The notes below the pieces were generated by a model. The model was given only the letters and a program-made list of their open reading frames with translations. It did not search any database and was not told the DNA's origin. From Guillardia theta CCMP2712 (taxonomy: Eukaryota > Cryptophyceae > Pyrenomonadales > Geminigeraceae), in the NCBI RefSeq assembly GCF_000315625.1, contig NW_005434673.1, positions 62,001 to 126,000 of the forward strand: a stretch of DNA of 64,000 bases, in the 5' to 3' direction. Positions within the stretch are counted from its first letter, which is position 1; every line of letters starts with the position of its first letter. The translations under genes and the position numbers were made by a program. Below, in pieces: positions 21,974 through 32,528 of this stretch.

Positions 21974-22777
21974 TCACCATTTCCCTCTTGACGAGTCGAT
22001 CCTCTCAATCAGCTGCACCTTCTTGCCCTGCCACTTCCATCACCTCCTGCCTCCTCCCTCCCTACTCCCTCCTCCCTGCCTCCTCCCTCCCTACTCTCTC
22101 CTCCCTCCCTCCCTCCCTCCTCCTCCCTTCACCTTCTGGACCAGACCCAAGTCCCTGCAGAGGTCCCTGAGCATGAGCACATTCATCGTCTCAAGATCTT
22201 CTCGATTCGGAATGTCAGTGATCCTGGTCGTCGTCAGACAAGCCGAAGGCAGAGGGAGAAAGGTAGATGGAGAAAGGCAGAGGGAGAAAGGCAGAGGGAG
22301 AAGGCAAAGGGAAAAGGCAGAGGGAGAAAGGAAGAGGGAGAAGGCAGAGGGAGAAGGAAGGAGGCTGGAATCTGAGAAGGAGAAAGAGCGGGGGGTACGG
22401 GGAGAGACGAGCAGGAAACAAGTCACCTACCTTCCTTCCCACAAGATCTGACTGAGAATCTTCTGCTCAACGAACGTGACTCGCTTTGGCACTTCATAGA
22501 TGTCTGAGTCTATCTGCAGACCCTCCGCTCCTTCCTTATCGTCCATTCTCGTCAGTTGCCTGGAACCACTGACGTCCCTTCGTTCCACTCGGATGCTGTT
22601 GGAGTTGAGCGTCATGCAGAGGGGATCAAGACGCCCGTGCGAGAGCTTCGAGCGCAACAGGTCGGCAAGAGATGAGGCACGAAAGAAGTTGTTGTGCAGG
22701 GAGAAAGATGAGCAGGAATTGATCAGAAACAGGAGAACTGAACCCAGCAGGAGTTCCTGTGACTGGAGCACAGCCAT
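21974..22777 (-). CDS. Small SAP-domain protein with plastid-type bipartite leader
   Basis: Exons 22,777-22,431, 22,223-22,133 and 22,027-21,974 join in phase and give 163 residues. The ATG at 22,777 opens a hydrophobic signal peptide (LLLGSVLLFLINSCSS), followed at once by FSLHNNFF and a basic, Ser/Leu-rich stretch. Phe straight after the signal cleavage site is the hallmark of proteins imported into red-derived secondary plastids. The C-terminal 40 residues form a SAP-like helix-turn-helix: MNVLMLRDLCRDLGL, then across an intron QKGKKVQLIERI. SAP domains bind DNA or RNA, so a plastid nucleoid or RNA role is reasonable inference. Both introns are filled with purine/pyrimidine tandem repeats. 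An upstream ATG at 22,843 would add 22 charged residues and hide the signal peptide. Confidence 0.75.
22040..22128. repeat. Pyrimidine tandem repeat (CTCCCT-type) in intron
   Basis: Repeated CCTCCCTCCCTACTC units fill the second intron of the SAP protein gene on the plus strand. Confidence 0.8.
22250..22352. repeat. GGGAGAAAGGCAGA tandem repeat in intron
   Basis: About eight imperfect copies of a 12- to 15-nt purine unit (AGAGGGAGAAAGGC) fill most of the first intron of the SAP protein gene. It encodes nothing in the spliced model. Confidence 0.85.
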
Positions 22778-22964
22778 CCCTGACCACTCCTGGCTGGCTC
22801 TCGGTCTTGTTCTCTCCCTCTTTCCCTCAGCGGATGGAGCCAAGACAAACTGCCTGTAACGACAGGAAGATGTTACAATAGTGTTTACATTCCTCTACTT
22901 CTCAAGTAAATCCTATCCCTATCTTCCCTCTCTGCCTCTTAGGAATTATACCTTTGTTTCTGCC

Positions 22965-23065
22965 TCCTCTCCCTCCCTCCCTCCCTTCCTATCTCTCCTC
23001 TCCTCTCCTCTCCCTCCCTCCCTTCCTATCTCTCCTCTCCTCTCCTCTCCCTCCCTCCCTTCCTC
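22965..23065. repeat. Pyrimidine minisatellite, period about 40 nt
   Basis: Repeats of TCTCCTCTCC followed by CTCCCTCCCTTCCTAT occur nearly identically at about 22,990-23,030 and 23,030-23,065. Confidence 0.8.
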
Positions 23066-23337
23066 TCACTCCCCTCCTCTACTCTTCATCGAGCGGCTGG
23101 TGTGGCCACCCTTTGAGCCCATGCCGAAACCGTTAAACGGTTACCAATCATATATGACGGATGACGAAAACTGTAACGGCCTGTGAGCGATGAAACCGTT
23201 CATTCTTCCATGACCGGTACTTAGATCGTGAATTGGAGGACACGGGTCATACGGGGGAGCCACCAACGGCAGGTCAACTGCGACAGGAGCAGATCATAGA
23301 AGAGCGAGCTGAGAGGTGGAGAGAAGAGAATAGAAGA

Positions 23338-23457
23338 GAAGAGGAGAGGAGAGGAGAGGAGAGGAGAGGAGAGGAGAGGAGAGGAGAGGAGAGGAGAGGA
23401 GAGGAGAGGAGAGGAGAGGAGAGGAGAGGAGAGGAGAGGAGAGGAGAGGAGAGGAGA
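23338..23457. repeat. (GAGGA)n pentanucleotide array
   Basis: About 23 tandem copies of GAGGA with almost no interruption. It lies within 60 bp of the start of the downstream plus-strand gene. Confidence 0.95.
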
Positions 23458-23514
23458 GCCAAGCCGTGCGCCAAGTACAACTGGTTTGACTGAGGCGAAG
23501 ACATTTGATTGAGG

Positions 23515-24154
23515 ATGCCAAAGAAAGCAAAAGGAAAGGGTCCATCTATTGAAACCAACCCTGAGGTCCGTTGCTTCTTGTGTAACCTTGCTCCTTCGTT
23601 TCCCATCGCAGTGACAAGATTTGACGTCAGGTGGTATTCAAGCACACTGGCTTTTTCCCTGGCGACATCATTGCGGCTCCCTTCGGTACAGACTTCGAGC
23701 TCGTTGGAGTCGAAGTGAAGCAGATGTGGCCGTCTGGCGATGCAGGACAAGAGAGTGAGACGTGAGTGAAATGTCATCCTATCTACTGTCAGAGTTGGTA
23801 CGGTCGTGTTTGTTGATGTCCGTCTTGTCTCCTCTACAGGGAGTCATCTCGCCCTGCCGTCGCCATCAAGGCGTTCGGGCAGCTCAAGTCTGGCATGCAG
23901 ATTCCACTGCGACCAACAACCCCCGACGAGTTCGCAGAGATGGGCTATAGCAGAAGACACGAGGTGAAAGATACCGATGCGACGTGGGTCGTCGATTCCT
24001 GACGCAGCATGCTGATCTGCAGGCGCTGCACATACTGCGAGACACGCAGCGGCATCAAGAGAAGTTCCAGGAGCTGTTGGAGAACACTTTGCCCAAACCT
24101 AAGAAAGAGAAACCTGCAGGAGATGGGAAGGAAAAGGGGAAGAAGAAGAAGTAG
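23515..24154 (+). CDS. Hypothetical protein, four exons, Lys-rich tail
   Basis: Exons 23,515-23,565, 23,631-23,761, 23,840-23,963 and 24,023-24,154 splice cleanly with matching phases to 145 residues. The start is the ATG at 23,515 (MPKKAKGKGPSIETNPE). The core reads VVFKHTGFFPGDIIAAPFG, then VEVKQMWPSGDAG and AIKAFGQLKSGMQIPLRP. The end is a basic helix and Lys-rich tail (HQEKFQELLENTLPKPKKEK, then GKKKK). I do not recognise the family. The coherent splicing and composition make it a real gene. Confidence 0.75.
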
Positions 24155-24291
24155 CAGCATATCACCTGATATGGGTCAGGAAACTTTGTTAACAGCTGTA
24201 ATCATGTTTTGAATATAAAGGATCTTAATCATCTTGACCTCCTGTCCTCCTGCCCTCAAAAGTTTTCAAAGTCTTTTACTCTTGCATCGGC

Positions 24292-24990
24292 TCAGTAGGG
24301 AAGTGACTTGGACATTGCAGCATTTCTGAACTCTGTTGGATCTTCACTATGCCAAACCCCGTCTTCCCATGCTGGCGTTGGATCCGAAGATTGGACGAAG
24401 TCATGAAGGTTTTCTTCGTTGTAAGGCCAGGCCTTGGCGTCCTTGTTTGAGTCCTTGGAATCGTGGGACCAGACTTTACCAGGAGCGTCATAAGGCCACA
24501 TCATGGGATTGATCCGTTTGTTGGGATCGCACTTTGTCGTTGGGACTCTCTTCCATGCAGGGTTCCCCTCCTCTCTCATCTTGAGCACGTCCTCACATCC
24601 CTTATCTACGTGCATGGACACCTCCCAGTCATTTCCGTTCTCTTGCTCTTCTCCAGACCCCCAGCCGCCGATGCCTGAACAACAAAGTCGTGAGCAAGAA
24701 CCTGGCGTGAACCGTCAATTTTCACCTGCTAGCATGATTCTTGGCGCGCGACCTTGCATGGACATGGATCGAACAGTTCGATGCTGAGCCAAGATCGCTG
24801 CTCTGGACATTTGTTTTTGGGCCAGCATGAGATCAGCATTGCCATGAGGGCGTAAGCGAACTTGAGGGTTGGTGATGACGTTTCTAGACAGGAGAGTGGA
24901 GGATGGTCCAGTGGTAAGCGAGACAACAAGAACAAGCAGAGCAGCGCTTGCTGCGCATGTAGCGACAAGAAGCTGGTCGCTCCTCCTCAT
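24292..24990 (-). CDS. Hypothetical protein with N-terminal signal/anchor segment
   Basis: Exons 24,990-24,726 and 24,674-24,292 join in phase 1 across a 51-nt intron and give 215 residues. The ATG at 24,990 opens MRRSD and a hydrophobic stretch (LLVATCAASAALLVLVVSL), a signal peptide or anchor. The rest is soluble and acidic, with a loose repeat around Trp-Pro-Tyr (MMWPYDAPGKVWSHD, then AWPYNEENLHDF) and several Trp-Glu/Asp pairs. I do not recognise it. A secretory or plastid location is possible, but there is no Phe at the expected cleavage site. Confidence 0.7.
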
Positions 24991-25283
24991 CCTCCTCTCG
25001 TTACACTCGCGCCATTGGCTCTGCCATTGGCTCTTCGGCCGCGGTCAAAGAGGGGATGTGGCCCCGGATGCCAGGCTCGGCAAAAGACAAGGGTTTGCCA
25101 CTGCTCGGAAAGAACTCAAAAAAACTTGTGACAATCTGAGGCTCAACAAGAACGGAACATGGCAATGCGCATAAAGCTATTAATGTCCATGTCGTAGATA
25201 ATACTAATGTGTTTTTGAGGCAAGAAGATTGCTTTGCAATCATTGAATGAATAGAATCGTTGAATGAATAGATCGAGTTCTAC

Positions 25284-28200
25284 TTACGGCGAATGTTTTC
25301 CTTTGCTTCTCTTGCAACTTGACTGTTGCGAGGTCTGCGAAGGAATCGTATCGTCGTCGTAGGCATCATTGTCGTTTCTATCCTGCAGCGGCTTCCCTTT
25401 CCTCTGGAGGATTGTAAGGCAGGACTGTAGGAACAAGGACCACAGGTACCTTCCCCTTCTTCTTCTTGCTGCAGTCTTCCTCGTCGTCTCTTGCAACCTG
25501 TCGACTCATTACAGTCTGCATGAGCAGAAGGGCGGGACCACCTCTCGCATGACCGCCGAGTAGTCGATCTTGAAGTCTCTTGCCGTACTTCTCTTGAAAT
25601 GTTTCATCAAGTCCAGCTGCACAGAGGTTCAGCAACGAAGGAGCTTAGCTGGGGAGTTCGAACCTTGTTCTTGGACTCCTTCTGGATGCGTATGAGCGAA
25701 GCTTCGAGGCTCTCGACCTGGAAGATAAGGTTGGGGATGAGTCGCTCCTCCTTAGAGATTTTCTGTCGCAGAGTTCTCTCCTGCTCCACTTGCGTGTATC
25801 TAGGGCACAATGAGCAGGAGAACGGCAGGCAGCAGAACTTTGGACCTGATCACAAGCTGGTAGAGAGATTCGTTCAGTCTTGCTCCAATGTGGTGCATGA
25901 GATGTACAAATGGCTTCCTCGGGAATTGGATCTTCGATATCAGGATCCGTCTGGCGACGACATCGGCTGTTCTGTACATCCTTGTCAGGGCCCCTAGGAT
26001 CAACTCCTGTGCAGTGGTGGGGATGGTAAAGCAGTCTGAGAGGTGGAGAAGGACTTCGACGATTCGATGTAATCGTTCGCATACTTCGTCTTCCATCTCG
26101 TTGTGATCTTTGCACAGAGCAACGTGCTCGGGAATATCCTTCACCTCATCATCATCAAACAGATCTGGCCGATAAGATGCATCAAGGAATGCAAGGACCC
26201 ACTCTACATCGTCGCAATTCGCCTGTTATAGATCCTCAGTCCACATGGAGTGAAACACAAGGGAATAGGTGACCTTCACGAATTCCACTAGGGACGAAAC
26301 TATGGAGTCTGAGTTTTCCTCTGAGACTATCGCATATTCCATGCTTTGTGGAGCAGATTCGGTCTCTTCTTCCTGCTCTTCATCGCGGTGAAGAACGTGC
26401 AAGTCATTGGCTAGCCGCAACGCAGTTTCTAATCCTTGTTGTGCCCAACTGACTCTCAACAGCAAATCTGTCAAACGCTGAGAAGACATCACTGATTGAA
26501 TCATTGACGCAAATAACAAACCTTTACACCTTTTCCACTGGAAACTCGATTAGAATCTTGATGCTTGCAAAGATCATCGACCCATTTCTGTTTCATGCCA
26601 AGTCAATCTGCAGGTCATAGCGAGTGTAAACTTACGATCTGGAGAGTTTGAGAATCCACAGACAACATCAAAGTCAAATTTTGGACAATATGTATCACAT
26701 ACTCCACATGATCAGTATCATCCTCAGTTGACAGCATCTTAAATGTGTTCTGGAAGCCCTCTATGGCAGTCAGAATAGACGATTCATCAGAGTCTTGCCC
26801 TATCATTGCACTTTTGTCATCCCAATGTGAAAATTCTTCACACAAGTAGCTACACATTTGAGCGATTTCTGACCTTTCGAGCTTGCAGCAAGCAAATTGA
26901 ATTAAACTGCACAGGCCATTCAACGACTGTACAGACAACTTCCGATTACTCGATTGTTGAGATCGTTTGGTTCCAGTCGGTTCGTACGGATACATTCTCT
27001 GTGAGGAGAAGTTGGCATGAAACTGCCTGAGCAAACCCTTTGCTATCTGATTAAATTTAGTGTTCACTTGCATTCCATTCGAAAGGTCATTTTTAAGCAT
27101 TTCAACCATTTTGCTGGCTGATTCTATAGCATATGACATGATTGATGCGTTGCTAAATATCTTCGAAGCAAGATCAGACTGAAATTCACATTCATCGATT
27201 TGTTTGTCACTGATAGACAACAAATTCACAATGAATTCGTGACTAAACATTGTCGTGCTGAGCTCCATGCTGAGTCCAGCATGCTTCCGAAATTTATTGG
27301 TTTTGACATGTTCTTGCAGCAGCTTCACCAGATCTTGTATTCTTGAGAATCCTTTGAAGACATTATTATCTATTTCATTGACGTTTATCCTCGTGCACAT
27401 CAAAGCGTGTTCCAGCAAAACCTCGTTCAAATCGATCACAATCTTTGCCGTACTTAAATGCTTGGCCGACGTGAAGTCTGTGTTTTTGTCGATGTCAAAG
27501 TCCTCGAGATCACTTTCCAGGATCCAATTTAGGATTTTGTCCATTATAGCAGTAGCTTGCGAGAACGATTCTGTCTGCAAGTCGGGAACCCCGTTCTTTC
27601 CAACAGTCTTGTTCTGCTCAACATGAATACACGAGCTCGCTAGTTTCAACATTTGAGGAAGAGATTCTTTTATGGCTCCTGTGTCTGTATCAATGCAAGT
27701 TTCAAGCATCAAAGAAACTCCTTCTGGTGCTGACTTGTAGTATCTGGAAAATCCAATCAATTGTTTTGAAGAGTGTAAATTGAAAGCGCACCTTTGAATC
27801 TGTGACAAGGTGAATGAAGTGATGTCTTCTAGCAAGTGCGGTTTGGCCTTGATTATTTCTCCCAACCCCTCATACAACTTCTCTCTGACGGACACCTGAT
27901 GAGAAGCACATCGCCGCAACTGAGCAATCAAATCGACTTCAACGTTCACAAATGAATCCGCCGAACGGTCCGCACAGGTTTGCGCAATATACACAAACGC
28001 CAGAAGACCTACTGTCCTAGTTTCGACCTCCTTACTAAATAAACACTTTCGCAAGATGATTATAAGATAATCCTGTAAGCCATTCTGCAAGTGCAAGATT
28101 GGCTCAAGAGCTTTTATCAGAGTTATCGCTGTAGGCGGATTGAGGAATCCAATATACTCCAAGGTTTCTTTCACCTGTTTGTCAATCCGTCAGAAGTATC

Positions 28201-30269
28201 ATGATTGGCATGATGGATAGCAGCACCTTGGGTAGGCAATCAATGACGTCTTTTGTACACTTTTTGACAATTTTCCCCAAAAGATTCACATAATACCTGA
28301 CGCAATCATCTCGCACCAAAATTCTGGAAAAGATTTGCGAAATTATTTCATCTCTGGCAGATACTTGGAGCCTAAAACATCTTTCTAGAAGACTTATGCC
28401 GAAAATGGTGAGTTTGTGCGACATAGCTTTGCTGAGGGAATTGTTTGAAACACCAAGATTTTCGTTTGAGGCCTTCTTGCTGTGAGTTTCGAGAAGTAGA
28501 AATGATAGGCGAATCATGCCAGGACCGACATGATCCCATCCCTTTGAACTTCCTCTTAGAACTTGACGGAGGATCTTCATAGATTCTTAGCGAGTTTGCA
28601 CTTCTGTGAGAACAAACATACCAAGTCCATTCTTGAAGGTTCGTGAAGCCGTGAGAGGCCTCCGATCCACGGGCTGTGCAGTTTTTGCATATGATAAACC
28701 TGTCCTATACTCAGCTAGGAATTAGGAAGAGTGTAGGAGATTACGAAATCATTTTCTAGTGACTTTTTGAGAACTTCCATCGCTTTATTTTCGTAGCGAT
28801 GCACACTTGATATTGACAGGAGAAGTGCAACCTCAAAGGAGGAAAGACTTGTTACCCTCGATCTGTGCGCGAAAATTCAGGTAAAATTCATCCATCAAGT
28901 CGAAAAGATGTCAAGTCAGACCTAAAGATTTTGAGCAGATCTTGACCCATCGACAGATCTTGCTTGACTGCAAATGTGAAATGCAAAATTACTGTGCCTT
29001 GAACATGGATAAATTCCTCCTCTGCCATCTCCATGACCTGCAGCATGGTTTAAAACTTCATTTGAAATGGAGATGAGATTGTGTTACTTCTGCTTGACTG
29101 CATTGAGTGGCTGCAGCGTTGCAATTGACGTTCGAACTCATTTCATTGAACATGTCCAAAATTCGCATGAGAATAACATTCCGCTTTCCAGCATTGGACA
29201 TGAGGAGCAACTGGACAAAGGATGCAGTCACTGAATGTGTATGGGTTCTGGTATGTTACTCCAAACCTGATAAACAAAGGGAGGCAGTTCCTGGACTTCC
29301 AATTTCTTGCATTCCTTGAAAATCCTGGTCATCTGAGCTTGAAATATCAACGAAATATTTCAGCCAGACATCAAATTCAACCACAACTTCCAATTGGTTT
29401 TCATGAAGGTTCAGCTCGCGCAGAACTGTCACGAGGGGTACGATCACTGCACGTGGCCATTCAAGCCTACAAATCTCGTTGATGACTTCCATCTTATATT
29501 CTTCGCCTGAGAATTTTACAACTCTAGTAGGTAAACCGTTTCTCCTAGATTCAATCTGCTGCGCTTTGGCCACCTACATCAGAAGGTCAAAGTTGCCGAA
29601 GCAAACGTCGTAGTATCAAAGTTGTTGGTGCAAACATAGTAATATCAAAGTTGTCGATGCAAACATCGTAATATGATTCATATGATTGGATACCTTGGTG
29701 AACAGCTTCGGCAGGAGTTCCAAACACTTTGCAAAATTTGAATGACATTGCCCTATGGAGTCCAGCAAGAACTCCACAATATCCGCACAATTTTGCTCAG
29801 GTAGGTCATCAAGCTTTCGAGAAGAAGTCAACAATTCATGTCAAAAACATCGAGCTGTCTAAATCACCTTGTTGATAATTGTGTGAACGATCTCAAGTCC
29901 TTTCCTTCCGGACGTCAATTGGGGATCTGAGACCATTTCCTACTTGTAGATCATGAAACTGATCAGGGTGGATGAAAGAAAGTCTCAAACCTTCACGAAC
30001 TTCGTCCATGAATTTGTTCCGAGATCTTCATCGGTCGGGAGTGCAAGATCAATCGCTTTCGCGAGGTCATGAATGTCTCCTGCTTGCACCTCGGCAAACA
30101 AGGCCAGCAGGTTGCCTCCATTTTCGGACATGATGGTTCTACAGTCATCCAGCCAGCTTGAAGAAGAAGCTGCGTTCATGAGATTCGAGCTCTGCTGGCT
30201 CAGACTGAGCCCGATGGAGGAGGAGCTTCGCGCCCGCATCGCTGCCAGCAGGCGCGTAGCAGCCGACAT
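25284..30269 (-). CDS. FANCI: Fanconi anemia group I protein homologue
   Basis: A multi-exon gene whose pieces line up with FANCI from end to end. Partner of FANCD2, FANCI clamps DNA in interstrand-crosslink repair. Recognisable segments are SWDHVGPGMIRLSF... and FRLQVSARDEIISQIFSRIL (28,580-28,182), FLNPPTAITLIKALEPILHL with IILRKCLFSKEVETRTVGLL, the conserved LRRCASHQVSVREKLYEGLG, and SDLEDFDIDKNTDF (28,174-26,615). Then come DDVEWVLAFLD, ERLIPNLIFQVESLEA (about 25,720) and a Lys-rich C-terminus after the last intron (stop at 25,284). The start is taken as ATG 30,269; the in-frame codon upstream is TTG. N-terminal exons between 28,600 and 29,985 are short and I have not delimited them all. 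The ubiquitin-acceptor lysine position appears to be Thr. Confidence in family is high, in exon edges moderate. Confidence 0.85.
29586..29675. repeat. Three tandem copies of a ~30-nt unit within FANCI
   Basis: ATCAAAGTTGTyGrTGCAAACATmGTAAT occurs about three times in a row. It lies between probable exons in the N-terminal part of the FANCI gene, so it is most likely intronic. Confidence 0.75.
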
Positions 30270-30773
30270 GGAGGGGCGGGTTGGCGGCAAACTCTCGAAA
30301 CCGGGGCTCCATAGTTTTAAAGGTTTTACTCAATGATATATATATTGTACGGAAATTATATATGAGCTATAGAATATGGAGTTCGTAATACACATTTTTT
30401 GTCAGAATAAATAATTGGCTGCTTTTAAAAAAGTTTTTGTGACTGAATTAATAAATAAATTCATACTAAATGTTTAGTCAAAGATGAGAGAAGCCCTCGT
30501 ACACCTCCGATATGGTAGAGATGCCTGATACGAGATGATCTGGAGGAAAGCAACAACATGAATCGTTATGCAAGTGACAGAAATGTCGCAATCACATGTC
30601 GATATGGCGACACAAAGCATTGATGTCTCGCATTCGAAGGTTTTTTGTTGTTTTATCCAAGGTTTTCTGTTGTTTTATTGTTTCAGACGAATCATATTCA
30701 AAACACTCGTCACAAATAATAATCTCTCATGCATATTGTGTGTTCTACATTTACAACTCTTGTCTTATGATTT
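30270..30773. other. AT-rich intergenic region
   Basis: No gene is seen. This is AT-richer than its surroundings, with ATATAT-like stretches at 30,335-30,370. It separates the 5' end of FANCI from the 3' end of inverted copy A. Confidence 0.45.
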
Positions 30774-31676
30774 TCATCCTTCATACATGAAGCGCAGCCT
30801 TCCCTCGAACGCCTCCCTCCATGCCCCTTCTATCTCCGGGATCAACTGAGCTCTCCGGAACATGTTGTGTAGAGTGTTCTTAGCGAACTTCCTCTCCGTG
30901 GGCTCGTCGGTCTCGTACAGGCCGTCCAGCCCTTCCGTAAAGTCTCTGCTCCTCTCTGCAATCACTCGGAAGCCTGTCCACCCGAAGAACGTCCCCGCGC
31001 TGCTCGGCTCCTTGAAGTCGCAAGGCTGCAGTACGCCTGTCACCGTCGCGATGTGGAGGTACATGAGCAAGGCGCGCTTCTGGTTCTTGCAGCGCTTTGC
31101 CACGCACTGAGAGAGCTGCGCTTCCAGCACCTCCTCCAGCTCGTGGTTATGCAAGACTTGCCTCCGGTACTCCTGGATGATCCTCGTCGTTCTCATCCAA
31201 CGCTGCTGGCCCTTCCTCGCCGTCGCTGGCCTCGATCCTCCAGCAGGCACCGCGGACGGCAAGCCTGTAGCCTCGATCTGATCGGTCGCATACATGTCGG
31301 CATCGCCTCCCCCGGGAGCAGGCTCGTAGGCTAGTCGCTCCTCGATCTCCTCGTGAGAAGGGACTGTGCGCACTTCCACTGCGCGAGTCTCGCTGAGGGA
31401 GCCTATGAGGCTCCAGTCGACAGCATGCCCTGGGTCGTCATGTAGCAGACCATCATCAGCCAAGAAGATGCCAGCATCGGAGAAGTCTACGGCCTGCTTG
31501 AGCTCATGCTGCTCATCGACGACGGGCGTCGTGTACAAGATAGCTGCTTCCGTCAGGGCAGGGTCAAAGTTTGAGTTGTCTGACGCCCCGATGTCTGCTC
31601 CAAGGCCGTCAAACTGTGAGTCCAGCCCGCATGCTACCCCGAGATCAAGCCATCCGTCCCAGGAGGAGCAATCCAT
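30774..31676 (-). CDS. Hypothetical protein, inverted duplicate copy A
   Basis: An intronless frame of 300 residues from ATG 31,676 (MDCSSWDGWLDLGVACG). The N-terminal half is acidic (HDDPGHAVDWSLIGSLSETR). The C-terminal half is basic and helical (RWMRTTRIIQEYRRQVLHNH, AKRCKNQKRALLMYLHIATV) and contains SSAGTFFGWTGFRVIAERS. I do not recognise a domain. A second copy on the opposite strand at 32,529-33,449 is nearly identical. Copy A reads FDPALTEA where copy B has a longer unrelated GQQNLEGSFGELDA, and their last 25 residues differ at several sites. The retained frame in both suggests both are functional. An acidic N-part plus basic helical part would suit a transcription regulator, but this is a guess. 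Confidence 0.75.
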   Translation of the reverse strand: MDCSSWDGWLDLGVACGLDSQFDGLGADIGASDNSNFDPALTEAAILYTTPVVDEQHELKQAVDFSDAGIFLADDGLLHDDPGHAVDWSLIGSLSETRAVEVRTVPSHEEIEERLAYEPAPGGGDADMYATDQIEATGLPSAVPAGGSRPATARKGQQRWMRTTRIIQEYRRQVLHNHELEEVLEAQLSQCVAKRCKNQKRALLMYLHIATVTGVLQPCDFKEPSSAGTFFGWTGFRVIAERSRDFTEGLDGLYETDEPTERKFAKNTLHNMFRRAQLIPEIEGAWREAFEGRLRFMYEG

Positions 31677-32528
31677 GGTAGAGGAGAACAGGGACCAGGA
31701 AGTAGAAGAGTGAAGTTGAGAGGCTGTGAAGGAGGAATGTAGAGGAGGGAGGGAGGGATGGGGAGCTATGCAAAGAGGGACAAGGAGGGGAGGGAGGGGC
31801 AAGGAAGGAAGGAGAGGGGGGGAGTGCGTGGGAAGGGGAGGGAGGACTGTCGTGGGAGTGCCTCGCAGATAGGTGGTCCACAGATATTGAGCCGCTCCCC
31901 TCTAAAACTAGTTGTAAGTCCCACAAGCAGGTGGAAATCAACCCGCCACCCCCTTCAAACCGCTACAGACAGGGGGTAATATCAAATTCTCTACACCCCA
32001 CCTATGAGCATGAGTTCAAACACAACCTACCCATGGGAATACCACACATTCCTGCTACCGACAGGGGGTTCAATGATACCACCGGTCATGTCAATGTCAC
32101 CCATGAATCTTCGGAGACTACCCCCTTTGATATTTTTCCTCGCCGAGGTGTACCCTACCTCAATATCGACTGGACTCTACTGAGCAGACAGGGGGTTTGT
32201 CTGACAATGGACTGCCAGCATTCTCTAGGGTAGGGTAGCATAAAGAGATATATTTAGCATCCTTTTGTAACAAGTATTCCAAAAGGGTACGGTACAAACC
32301 ACCCACGATCGGAACGAGCTTGCAAACGCGCTTCCCTCCCTACTCCCTGCCACGACCGTCCTCCCTCCAACTCCCACGCACTCCCCCCCTCTCCTTCCTT
32401 CCTTACCCCTCCCTCCCCTCCTTGTCCCTCTTTGCATAGCTCCCCATCCCTCCCTCCCTCCTCTACATTCCTCCTTCACAGCCTCTCAACTTCACTCTTC
32501 TACTTCCTGGTCCCTGTTCTCCTCTACC
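31677..32528. other. Shared head-to-head promoter region of the inverted gene pair
   Basis: The outer parts (31,677-31,857 and 32,348-32,528) are inverted copies of each other, polypurine/polypyrimidine, with the shared word TTTGCATAGCTCCCCATCCC. The unique centre (about 31,860-32,340) holds CCACCCCCT and GTACCCTACC words and three copies of GACAGGGGGT (near 31,969, 32,059 and 32,190). No gene is seen in the centre. Confidence 0.6.

Larger units (their letters stand above)
22778..23514. other. Divergent promoter region with two satellite arrays
   Basis: No gene. The region lies between the divergent SAP gene and the plus-strand gene starting at 23,515 and contains a pyrimidine array and a GGAGA array, listed separately. 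Confidence 0.5.

Noticed and set aside
23233-23777. Open frames across the GAGGA array on both strands
   Set aside because: Pentanucleotide repeat translation (Arg-Arg-Gly-Glu or Leu-Ser-Ser-Pro) with no splice or start context.
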